This document shows positions 21,972 through 28,677 of a DNA stretch of 29,455 bases, one piece after another. A program made the translations under genes and the position numbers. Each line of letters begins with the position of its first letter. The stretch's first letter is position 1. Source of the DNA: Bacillota bacterium. GTDB taxonomy: Bacteria > Bacillota > Clostridia > Peptostreptococcales > Anaerovoracaceae. The stretch is from contig JAEEOX010000154.1 in NCBI GenBank assembly GCA_016284485.1, forward strand, positions 1 to 29,455. Reading direction: 5' to 3'. The notes beneath the pieces were generated by a model. It was not told where the DNA came from and ran no database searches. It saw nothing but the letters and a program-made list of their open reading frames with translations.

Positions 21972-22829
21972 ATGGACGAAAACATCAACAACACACCTAA
22001 CCTTCTCCCAGGCAACTCTCCCAGGGAGATCGACAGCAAGCGGGCGATAGTCATACTTCTTGTCATCGTCCTGGTGGTTTCCGTGCTCTTCGGACTGTTT
22101 TTCGCATCGAAGGCCGACACGTACCAGACCACCATCGAGAGGCTGAATGAAAGCAGGAACACCGTGACACAGCTGATGGCATCCGCCACCGCAGCGTCGG
22201 CTCTCCTTACCCTCATCCCCGGCGACGTGGCCACTCCCATAGCAGAGAAGCTGGCCGACGTGGCAGGCGACTTCATAATCGTGCTCTGCGCCATCTACGC
22301 CGAGAAGTTCATGCTCACCATTCTGGGGGCACTGTCCTTCGTGGTGCTGATACCCGCAGGCTGCATTTCCAAGCTGCTGGCCATGTTCAGGAACAACGGC
22401 GGCTGGGGCAGGATCGGCACCAAACTCATCGCCACAGGCATCGCAGTAGCTCTGCTGGTCCCGGTCAGCGCATGGGTCTCCGACACCATCCGCGACAACT
22501 ACGGATCCACCATAGATGCCACCATCCAGGCCGCTCAGGAAGCCACCGATGAAGTCCAGCAGGAGGCCGACTCATACGAGGGCGATTCCGCCACCGAAAA
22601 AAGCGGCAACTGGTTCCAGAACCTCTTCAACTCCGCCGAAGAAAAGCTGAACGGCGTGACCCAGAAGTTCCAGACGATCCTGAACAACATGATGGAGGCC
22701 TTCGCGGTGCTCATAGTCACCACCTGCATCATACCCATAGTCGTCCTGGTCATCTTCCTCTGGCTGGTGAAGACCGCCCTGAACGTGGACATGAACCTGA
22801 GACTTCCCATGCCCCGAAAGAGACTTTAG
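21972..22829 (+). CDS. Unknown membrane protein (285 aa)
   Basis: A membrane protein I cannot place in a family. It has about four hydrophobic segments: near residues 22-44 (AIVILLVIVLVVSVLFGLFF), 95-130, 150-175 and at the C-terminus (AFAVLIVTTCIIPIVVLVIF). Between helices 1 and 2 lies a likely extracytoplasmic loop, and a second polar loop near residues 180-225 is rich in Glu, Gln and Ala (ATIQAAQEATDEVQQEAD), likely helical. I start it at the ATG 21972 because GGAG sits 6 nt upstream. It follows EamA by 42 nt and precedes the HD gene by 57 nt, so it belongs to the same operon. Confidence 0.75.
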   Translation: MDENINNTPNLLPGNSPREIDSKRAIVILLVIVLVVSVLFGLFFASKADTYQTTIERLNESRNTVTQLMASATAASALLTLIPGDVATPIAEKLADVAGDFIIVLCAIYAEKFMLTILGALSFVVLIPAGCISKLLAMFRNNGGWGRIGTKLIATGIAVALLVPVSAWVSDTIRDNYGSTIDATIQAAQEATDEVQQEADSYEGDSATEKSGNWFQNLFNSAEEKLNGVTQKFQTILNNMMEAFAVLIVTTCIIPIVVLVIFLWLVKTALNVDMNLRLPMPRKRL

Positions 22830-22886
22830 AACGCCGGACATACTAAGCCGCCAAAGTACACCTGATATTCCCGGAAGGAGCACCAG

Positions 22887-23543
22887 ATGAAATACGAAGA
22901 CATAGCCAAGAACAAAGAAGTTCTCGAATACTATAACCGGGCCTGCACGATCCTGGACACCCTGGGTTACACCGATCACTCCACAGCCCACACCACCCTG
23001 GTGGCAAAGAGGGCTGCGGACATACTGGAGGCTTTCGGCTACAGTCAGAAAGAGATCGAACTGGTAAAGATAGCCGGCTTCATGCATGATATCGGAAACG
23101 CCCTGAACAGGCATCATCACGCAGAGTACGGCGCCCTGCTGGCCAACGAGATCCTCAAGGAGACCGACCTTTCCGTCGAAGACCGCGTCCGCGTCGTCTC
23201 CGCCATCGCCAATCACGATGAATCCGACGGTGTCGCCGCCGATCCCGTCTCTGCGGCACTGATCATCGCAGACAAGACCGACGTGCGGAGGACCCGTGTG
23301 CGCCAGAAAGACCCCATGCAGTTCGACATCCATGACCGGGTGAACCACGCTGTCACCGACACCAGGCTCAGATGCGGCAAGGAGGAAAAGAGGATAACAC
23401 TCTACCTCACCATCGACGAGAGCATCTGCACCATGTACGAATACTTTGACATATTCCTGGAACGCATGACCATGTGCTCCCACGCAGCCCGAGTCCTGGA
23501 CTCCACCTTCTCACTCAAGGTGAACGGACAGAGAGTGCTGTAA
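22887..23543 (+). CDS. HD-domain phosphohydrolase
   Basis: A 218-residue HD-superfamily protein. The first metal ligand is probably H35 in TAHTTLVA, the HD doublet is in GFMHDIGNAL (H67, D68), and a late histidine and aspartate are in ANHDESDGV and IADKTDVR. Family members hydrolyse nucleotides or phosphate esters; the RTRVRQKDPMQFDIHDRVN stretch resembles that of standalone HD proteins. Substrate unknown. CGGAAGGAG precedes the ATG and a strong terminator follows the gene, making it the last of the plus-strand operon. Confidence 0.85.
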   Translation: MKYEDIAKNKEVLEYYNRACTILDTLGYTDHSTAHTTLVAKRAADILEAFGYSQKEIELVKIAGFMHDIGNALNRHHHAEYGALLANEILKETDLSVEDRVRVVSAIANHDESDGVAADPVSAALIIADKTDVRRTRVRQKDPMQFDIHDRVNHAVTDTRLRCGKEEKRITLYLTIDESICTMYEYFDIFLERMTMCSHAARVLDSTFSLKVNGQRVL

Positions 23544-23562
23544 GATATATATGTATAACAAA

Positions 23563-23591
23563 AGCCGGCGCTGGGATGCGCCGGCTTTTTT
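23563..23591 (+). terminator. Terminator of the ArsR-EamA-HD operon
   Basis: AGCCGGCG (23563-23570) and CGCCGGCT (23579-23586) form a perfect 8-bp stem with an 8-nt loop, followed by six T residues. It lies about 20 nt after the HD-gene stop. Confidence 0.92.
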
Positions 23592-23649
23592 GTGTGCTGT
23601 GGGTGTGGGGGGTTCGGATGTCATTTTTTATCCGCGTAACTCCGATTAT

Positions 23650-23839
23650 ACTGTACGATCTGGATTTTTTGTAATAGTACAGTAAAAAATCTTCATTTTC
23701 CTTGGAAAAGCCTTGTTTTCAGCCTGTTTCCCTCAGTTTTCTCAAAGTAATTACTGTACATATAGAGAAAATCTATTTTGTACAGTAAAACACGGAACCT
23801 CCCTACTGTACGATTTTAATATTTTGAAATCATACAGTA
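23650..23839. repeat. Three ACTGTAC-armed imperfect palindromes
   Basis: Unit 1 (23650-23683) begins ACTGTACGAT and ends GTACAGT. Unit 2 (23751-23788) begins TTACTGTACA and ends TTGTACAGTAA. Unit 3 (23804-23839) begins TACTGTACGATTT and ends AAATCATACAGTA. Arms pair over 7-13 bp around AT-rich centres. The three sit in a 398-nt region (23544-23941) between converging terminators that has no other visible gene. Each unit can be an operator or an RNA hairpin. Confidence 0.7.
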
Positions 23840-23893
23840 ATGCGGGTCGACACAATTCCAAGCCTAGCCTTTTGCCCCTCGCCCAACAACATA

Positions 23894-23922
23894 AAAACAG
23901 GCGCAGCCATGTGCTGCGCCTG
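23894..23922 (-). terminator. Terminator of the sugar-kinase/isomerase operon
   Basis: On the minus strand CAGGCGCAG (23922-23914) pairs with CTGCGCCTG (23906-23898), with a 7-nt loop, followed by TTTTTATG. It sits about 20 nt past the isomerase-like gene stop. Confidence 0.9.
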
Positions 23923-23941
23923 TACATTCCATTATTTTCCT

Positions 23942-25420
23942 TTAGAACGGATTCTCCCCGGGATATCTCATGCCGGCGGGCTGATTGAAGCCGATTTCGG
24001 ATACGGGCACGCCCAGAAGCTTGAAGACTTCGTAGATGGCTTTGCCGTGATGTCCGAAGGCCACCGCGCCGTGGTGCGGGAAGTGCTTTTCCAGGAGCAC
24101 GTGGCGGTAGAATCTGCCCATCTCCGGGAAGGCGAAGACACCTGTGCCGCCGTAGGAGCGTGTTGCCACCGGAAGGACCTCTCCTTCAGCGATGTACGCG
24201 CTGATGCCGCCCTCAGCTGTGCCCTGGAGGCGGTAGAGCGTCACGTCGCCGGGAACAAGGTCGCCTTCCATGGTGCCCTTGGTCACCGTCAGCGGCAGGT
24301 TGCGGCTCATTATCCTCTGGTTGCACATGGTGCGGGTCTGGAGCCTACTGGAGCAGGTGTTTCCGCAGTGGAAGCACATTATCGTGTCTGACTGTTTGTA
24401 GTCGTACTTGCCCTTGATGGACTCCTCGTACATGTCGCGGGGGATGGAGTTGTTGATGTCAAGGATGGTGACAGCGTCACCGGAGATCACCTGGCCGATG
24501 TACTCGGAGATGGCTCCGTAGATGTCCACTTCGCAGCCTACGGGGATGCCGGAGCCCGCGATGCGGGAGTTCACGTAGCAGGGCACGAAGCCGAACTCGG
24601 ACTGGAAGGCGGGCCAGCACTTGGTGGTGAGCACCACGTATTTGCGGGCACCCTTGTGCTGCTCAGCCCAGTCTCTTAAGGTCAGCTCATACTGGGCCAG
24701 CTTGGGCAGGATGTCCGGGATCAGGTTGCCTGCGCCAAGTTCTGCCGCCATGTCGGCAACTACGTCGCCGATCCTCGGATCGTCCGCGTGCTTAAGATAT
24801 GAATCGTAAAGATCCATCTCAGAGTTTTCCTCAACTTCTACGCCCAGATCGAAGATCTGCTTGATGGGAGCGTTGCAGGTCAGGAAGTCATAGGGGCGGG
24901 GTCCGAAGGAGATGAGCTTCAGGTCCTTCAGGGCAACCAGTGCCTTGGCGATGGGTACGAATTCGTTGATCCTGTCTGCCAGTTCCTCCGCGGTTCCCAC
25001 GGGGCGCTCCGGGATGTATGCTTTCACGCCTCTCATGTTCAGGTTGTAGCTTGCGCTCAAGAGGCCGCAGAGAGCGTCTCCTCTTCCGTCCAGCAGGTCC
25101 TGCTGTGACTCTTCAGCCGCCGCCACGTACATGGAGGGGCCTCCGAACTGCTTGGCGAGCATGGTCTCCGGGATCTCCGGGCCGAAGTTGCCCAGGAAAA
25201 CGCACAGCGCGTTGCATCCGGCCTCCTTCACGTCCTCCAGAGCCTTCATCATGTCGATCTCGCTCTCGATGATGGTTGGACATACGTAGAGTTCGCTTGC
25301 GTCGTACTTGGAGGCGTAGGCCTTGGCCAGCGCTTCCCTCCTGGATTCTGACAGGGACGCCGGGAAGCAGTCGCGGGAAACGGTCACGAGGCCGATCTTG
25401 ATCTGAGGTACATTGTTCAT
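23942..25420 (-). CDS. L-fucose/L-arabinose isomerase family protein
   Basis: A 492-residue protein of the fucose/arabinose-isomerase fold. N-terminal IKIGLVTVSRDCFPASLSES and NALCVFLGNFGPEIPETMLA fit the first domain of that family. Conserved metal-site-type residues occur in the C-terminal half, for example SDTIMCFHCGNTC and FPHHGAVAFGHHG. The enzyme class isomerises aldoses such as L-fucose to ketoses. Because the adjacent gene is a PfkB kinase, a sugar isomerase-plus-kinase route is reasonable, but the substrate is not resolved. A run of purines precedes the ATG with AAGGAG about 8 nt upstream. Unusual cysteines (CFHCGNTCSSR) may suggest a variant role. Confidence 0.78.
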   Translation of the reverse strand: MNNVPQIKIGLVTVSRDCFPASLSESRREALAKAYASKYDASELYVCPTIIESEIDMMKALEDVKEAGCNALCVFLGNFGPEIPETMLAKQFGGPSMYVAAAEESQQDLLDGRGDALCGLLSASYNLNMRGVKAYIPERPVGTAEELADRINEFVPIAKALVALKDLKLISFGPRPYDFLTCNAPIKQIFDLGVEVEENSEMDLYDSYLKHADDPRIGDVVADMAAELGAGNLIPDILPKLAQYELTLRDWAEQHKGARKYVVLTTKCWPAFQSEFGFVPCYVNSRIAGSGIPVGCEVDIYGAISEYIGQVISGDAVTILDINNSIPRDMYEESIKGKYDYKQSDTIMCFHCGNTCSSRLQTRTMCNQRIMSRNLPLTVTKGTMEGDLVPGDVTLYRLQGTAEGGISAYIAEGEVLPVATRSYGGTGVFAFPEMGRFYRHVLLEKHFPHHGAVAFGHHGKAIYEVFKLLGVPVSEIGFNQPAGMRYPGENPF

Positions 25421-25457
25421 TCTATTTCTCCTTAATATTATATTCTCTTATTTTTTT

Positions 25458-25476
25458 GCGCAAAACATCTGCGCCG
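25458..25476. repeat. Second copy of the GCGCAAAACATCTGCGC hairpin
   Basis: GCGCA and TGCGC pair around AAACATC. The 19 bases are identical to the core at 5536-5554, about 20 kb away. It sits in the 65-nt gap between the small two-TM gene and the isomerase-like gene. On the minus strand it is followed by A rather than U, so it is not a terminator. Confidence 0.55.
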
Positions 25477-25485
25477 GGCGGTGCG

Positions 25486-25773
25486 TCACAGCCCGTCATC
25501 CTCCTTATTCCGTGCTGCCCCTGCCACCGCTTTTATCACAGCTATCACCACCACGATGACCGTGACGATCGCCAACAGTATGAAGGCCGTGAAAGTGATG
25601 GCCGGGAAGGGATGCCCCTCGCCGGATCCCGCCGGGTAGGCCGCTCCGTCGGCCGCCAGGGCCGCGATCAGTGCCAGCACATCCACCACCAGCATGATGG
25701 GGATGGCCAGCAGGCTCCTCCAGGGGGACTTTCTTTTCTTTTTTCCGTCGTCGACGTAATACTGCTTAGCCAT
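25486..25773 (-). CDS. Small two-TM membrane protein (95 aa)
   Basis: A 95-residue protein with a basic N-terminus (DDGKKKRKSPWR), a first hydrophobic segment LLAIPIMLVVDVLALIAALA (about 21-40), a short Gly/Pro-rich extracytoplasmic loop and a second helix with AFILLAIVTVIVVVIAVIKA (about 62-81). Charge distribution suggests both ends are cytoplasmic. I do not recognise a family. AGGAGAT precedes the ATG. It lies 10 nt after the PfkB kinase stop and precedes the isomerase-like gene, so it is part of that operon, possibly as a transporter helper or small regulator. Confidence 0.65.
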   Translation of the reverse strand: MAKQYYVDDGKKKRKSPWRSLLAIPIMLVVDVLALIAALAADGAAYPAGSGEGHPFPAITFTAFILLAIVTVIVVVIAVIKAVAGAARNKEDDGL

Positions 25774-25783
25774 GGTTTATCTC

Positions 25784-26749
25784 CTACAGACCGCACTCCT
25801 GCACTTCCTTCAGGGTGGGGTATGAGCTGATGGTGCCCCTCTTCTGCACACTCAGAGCGCAGAAAACGTTGGCGAAGGAGATGCACTCCTTAAGCTGTTC
25901 GTTGGTCAGGCTGTCCAGAGTGTCCGGGGTCATTCCCATCTCAGCCAGCTTGTAAAGGAAGGCTCCGATGGAACCGTCGCCGGCTCCGGTGGTATCCACC
26001 ACCTCCACCTTTCTGGCAGGATCCTCGGCGTAGGCCGTCCTTGTGAAGGCCTTCATGCCCTTGTCGCCCATGGTGTAGAGCAAAACCTTCACGCCGCGGT
26101 CGAAGAACATCTGCTTGGCGATGTTCACGTTGGCGGAGGCTGTGATGAATTCAAGCTCATCATCGGAGACTTTGAGGATGTCGGTGCCGGGGATGAATTC
26201 CCAGATGGCTTTGCGAAGGGCCGCCAGGTCGTCCCAGAGGGTGAACCGAAGATTCGGGTCGAAGCTGATGATGGCTCCATTCTCCTTGGCGAGGTCGATG
26301 GCTCTCCTGTGGGCCTTCTTCATGGGGAAGTCCCCCAGAGAGACCGATCCGAACTGCAGTGCGAAGCAGTCCCTGAACCACTTGGGATCAACGTTTTCCG
26401 GCTGGAACAGCATGTCCGCGCCGGGCTTCCTGTAGAAGTCGAACTCTCGGCCGCCGTCGTATTTAAGAGATATGAATGCCAGAGATGTCTTGGCCTCTCT
26501 GGTGCGGCAGATCATACTGGTGTCGATGCCGTAGCCTCCGAAGGATTCCACGATCTTGTCGCCGAATGGATCGTCACCCACCTGGGTGATGACGCCCGCC
26601 GGGCCGCCCAGTCTGGCGTAGGCGCCGCTGACGTCCGCCGGAGCGCCGCTGGCATTGGGATAGAACGCCTCCACGTCCTTGATCGCATATGCTTTTTCAC
26701 TTGGGGCCATATCTACGATGGCTTCACCAATAGATAACAGTCTTTTCAT
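25784..26749 (-). CDS. PfkB-family carbohydrate kinase, probable fructokinase
   Basis: A 321-residue ribokinase-fold kinase. N-terminal MKRLLSIGEAIVDMAPSE fits fructokinase-type members; the anion-hole and catalytic base lie in VVDTTGAGDGSIGAF (GAGD at about 255-258, Asp258 catalytic), and a sugar-binding loop carries GGPAGVITQVGDDPFGD. I chose the ATG 26749 because GGAGGT sits 6-7 nt upstream; the longer frame begins with TTG. It would phosphorylate a ketose such as fructose, and with the isomerase-like neighbour could form a sugar-entry route. A promoter and palindrome lie just upstream. Confidence 0.87.
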   Translation of the reverse strand: MKRLLSIGEAIVDMAPSEKAYAIKDVEAFYPNASGAPADVSGAYARLGGPAGVITQVGDDPFGDKIVESFGGYGIDTSMICRTREAKTSLAFISLKYDGGREFDFYRKPGADMLFQPENVDPKWFRDCFALQFGSVSLGDFPMKKAHRRAIDLAKENGAIISFDPNLRFTLWDDLAALRKAIWEFIPGTDILKVSDDELEFITASANVNIAKQMFFDRGVKVLLYTMGDKGMKAFTRTAYAEDPARKVEVVDTTGAGDGSIGAFLYKLAEMGMTPDTLDSLTNEQLKECISFANVFCALSVQKRGTISSYPTLKEVQECGL

Positions 26750-26770
26750 GAGGACCTCCTGTTCGGTCAA

Positions 26771-26803
26771 AAAATAGCTCCGCTATATTGTATCATAGCG
26801 GAG
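26771..26803 (-). terminator. Hairpin after the HAD gene: terminator and possible operator
   Basis: CTCCGCTA (26778-26785) and TAGCGGAG (26796-26803) pair perfectly. On the minus strand the stem is followed by CTATTTTTTG, an adequate U-tract, so it may end the atp-HAD transcript. The same palindrome spans the -10 of a predicted promoter. Confidence 0.6.
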
Positions 26804-26816
26804 GTGTATTGTCCAA
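26787..26816 (-). promoter_or_regulatory. Possible promoter of the PfkB kinase operon
   Basis: On the minus strand TTGGAC (26816-26811) and TACAAT (26792-26787) are separated by 18 nt, with TG one base before the -10. It is about 38 nt upstream of the kinase ATG. The 8-bp inverted repeat centred on the -10 could be a repressor site, in which case the same DNA serves as terminator and operator. Confidence 0.5.
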
Positions 26817-26841
26817 AGGTTGTTGCGGTAAAGCAGCGATC

Positions 26842-27651
26842 TTATTCCAGTCCCGGGATCAGCTTTTTCACCGCCTCGTTGAAGCCCTGGTCGCGGGTGC
26901 CTTCCGTGATCATGTCGGCCTCTTCCTTCACTGCATCCACGGCGTTCGCTACCGCCACCGCCGTGCCTGCCGCCCGAAGGAGTGGCAGGTCGTTGGTGTT
27001 GTCGCCGAAGGCCGCGATCTGGCTGCGTCTCACCTTGAGGTGCCTGGCCAGCATGCTCAGGGCGTAGCCCTTGTTGACGCCGGCGGGCATTATCTCAATG
27101 ATGTATCTTTCGGACTGGGCCATGTAGATCCTGAACCCCAGTCTTTTGTTGAGTTCCTCCATGTGGCGGGGGACTTCCGCCGGATCGCAGGACACCAGGA
27201 GCTTGGGTGTTTTGAAGTATTCCACACCGAGGAGGTCGCCCACCTCTCTGTACTCTGCGTACCTGAGGTCCGGATCCGGGTGGATGTCGGTGCGGAGGTT
27301 TTCGACCATTATCACGCCCCGGTCGTAGCCCTGGACGTAAAGGTCCTCTTCATGGGCATATTCCACGATGGTGCGGAAGGTCTCCTCGTCCAGGTGATTC
27401 TCGTAGATCACCTGATCCTCTCCGTCACAGCCTGGGGCTATGATCAGTCCGCCGTTGTAGCAGATGGCATAGTAAGGCAAACCGATGGATGCTCCCACAC
27501 CCTTCACGGAATTTATGGATCTGCCGGAGGAAAGGGCCAGCTTGACCCCGCGGGCCTCCGCGGCAGCCAGGAGCTTCCTGGTCTCGTCGGTGACCAGACC
27601 GTTTGCGTCCAGCATGGTATTGTCAAGGTCTGTTGCGATAAGTTTGATCAT
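26842..27651 (-). CDS. Cof-type HAD-IIB phosphatase
   Basis: A 269-residue haloacid-dehalogenase-superfamily phosphatase of the Cof/YidA type. Motif I is DLDNTMLD (D8 nucleophile, D10), motif II SSGRS (41-45), motif III lysine in NKGYAL (about 194) and motif IV GDNTNDLPLL (216-225). The C2B cap occupies about residues 85-190. Such enzymes dephosphorylate sugar phosphates, PLP or flavin precursors; the true substrate is unknown. AAGGAAAAACC precedes the ATG. It starts 23 nt after the three-TM gene and ends before the terminator-like palindrome, so it is the last gene of the transcript coming from atp. Confidence 0.9.
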   Translation of the reverse strand: MIKLIATDLDNTMLDANGLVTDETRKLLAAAEARGVKLALSSGRSINSVKGVGASIGLPYYAICYNGGLIIAPGCDGEDQVIYENHLDEETFRTIVEYAHEEDLYVQGYDRGVIMVENLRTDIHPDPDLRYAEYREVGDLLGVEYFKTPKLLVSCDPAEVPRHMEELNKRLGFRIYMAQSERYIIEIMPAGVNKGYALSMLARHLKVRRSQIAAFGDNTNDLPLLRAAGTAVAVANAVDAVKEEADMITEGTRDQGFNEAVKKLIPGLE

Positions 27652-27674
27652 GGTTTTTCCTTTCGGACCGGGCC

Positions 27675-28226
27675 TCAGCCCATGGCCAGAGTTATCAGGT
27701 CGATGATCATAACGATGGCCATGATCACCAGAACTATGATGTAGAAGTAAATGATCATCTGACGGGTGCGCAGAGCGTTGGGCTTCCTGGGATGATGGAA
27801 GGCAAACATGGCTTCCGTGGGCACCGCGTCCTGGAGTTCCTTCAGGGGCTTATCCCAAAGGAGCATCACATCTGCGGGAGTCTTGCCCTCAAGGATGATG
27901 GCTTCCTGCATGTAATAGGCTCTCTCTGCAAATTCCATGTGACGGTCAAAGGCGGTGTACCATCTCTTCAAAAGACCGTAGGCCATCGCTCCTGCCGCCA
28001 GGATGATGGCGTGCATCAGGAGGGACACAGTATTTCCTGCTGTTCCGCCGAAGTTCAGTGTCAGGGTCGCTGCCGCCACCGCCAGGAAAATACTGGTGAA
28101 GGTGTAGATCTCTCCCTCTATGTGCCTGGCGTGTGCCAGGTTCTCTTTCATTATGTCCCCCAGGTAGGGCAGCATGCTGTCCTTGTCGGCATTGGCGTAT
28201 TTCAGTCTGATTTCTTTCTCGTCCAT
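27675..28226 (-). CDS. Uncharacterised three-TM protein (183 aa)
   Basis: A 183-residue protein. The N-terminal 40 residues are polar (MDEKEIRLKYANADKDSMLP). Two membrane helices follow at about 43-60 (FTSIFLAVAAATLTLNF) and 67-85 (VSLLMHAIILAAGAMAYGLL), then a charged helical region with AERAYYMQEAIILEG, and a last helix at the C-terminus (IVLVIMAIVMIIDLITLAM). The layout recalls RipA/SLATT-type proteins but I cannot make a firm assignment. AAGGAGAGACC precedes the ATG. It lies 19 nt after atpC and 23 nt before the HAD gene, apparently a passenger of the ATP synthase transcript. Confidence 0.7.
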   Translation of the reverse strand: MDEKEIRLKYANADKDSMLPYLGDIMKENLAHARHIEGEIYTFTSIFLAVAAATLTLNFGGTAGNTVSLLMHAIILAAGAMAYGLLKRWYTAFDRHMEFAERAYYMQEAIILEGKTPADVMLLWDKPLKELQDAVPTEAMFAFHHPRKPNALRTRQMIIYFYIIVLVIMAIVMIIDLITLAMG

Positions 28227-28245
28227 GTTGCGGTCTCTCCTTGGA

Positions 28246-28653
28246 TCATCTCTTTATCTTCGATACCTTGAGTCTGGATGTGGCGCGGGCCAGCTGGCGC
28301 TGGGCCTCGGCGTACACTCTTTTGCTCTTGTGGCGCACCATCTCTTCCCTGGCCTGCTCGGCTGCGCGCTCGGCGCGGTTCACGTCGATCTCGTCGGGGT
28401 ACTCGGCGGCTCCCACCAGAACGGTGACTTCGCCGTCCTTGACGATCACCATGCCGTTGGAAACGAAGGCGTGCAGGTCTGCTTCGCCTTCCGGCCGGAA
28501 GGTGAGCTCACCGGGGATTATCCCTGCGATCATATTCATATGTTTTGCCTGGATCCCATACATGCCCTCGGTGGTGGGCACGATCAGGGATTCAGCCTGA
28601 CCTTCGAAGAGGTCTCTCTGGGCGGCCAGGATGTGAAGTTCGAATGTGTTCAT
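28246..28653 (-). CDS. atpC: F-type ATP synthase epsilon subunit
   Basis: A 135-residue F1 epsilon subunit. The N-terminal beta-sandwich starts MNTFELHILAAQRDLFEGQA with EGMYGIQAKHMNMIAGIIPG, and a GMVIVKDGEVTVLVGAAEYP segment ends that domain. The C-terminal helical pair (DEIDVNRAERAAEQAREEM, then a basic helix) is the usual regulatory hairpin. It follows atpD by 24 nt. No clear Shine-Dalgarno is visible; instead GCGCAAGACATGCGC, a small palindrome, occupies the gap, and coupling with atpD is likely. Confidence 0.93.
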   Translation of the reverse strand: MNTFELHILAAQRDLFEGQAESLIVPTTEGMYGIQAKHMNMIAGIIPGELTFRPEGEADLHAFVSNGMVIVKDGEVTVLVGAAEYPDEIDVNRAERAAEQAREEMVRHKSKRVYAEAQRQLARATSRLKVSKIKR

Positions 28654-28677
28654 TGCTGCACGCGCATGTCTTGCGCA

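Noticed and set aside
22572..23483. Minus-strand ORF of 303 codons opposite the unknown membrane and HD genes
   Set aside because: It covers two well-supported plus-strand genes, and the HD motifs plus ribosome binding sites clearly favour the plus strand.
23650..23839. ACTGTAC palindromes as LexA boxes
   Set aside because: LexA sites of the CTGT-N8-ACAG type need 8 nt between the half-sites; here the spacing is about 20 nt or more, and Firmicute LexA uses a different motif.
23881..23922. CRISPR-like repeats near the isomerase end
   Set aside because: Only one GC-rich palindrome with a U-run is present; there are no regularly spaced direct repeats with spacers anywhere in the window.
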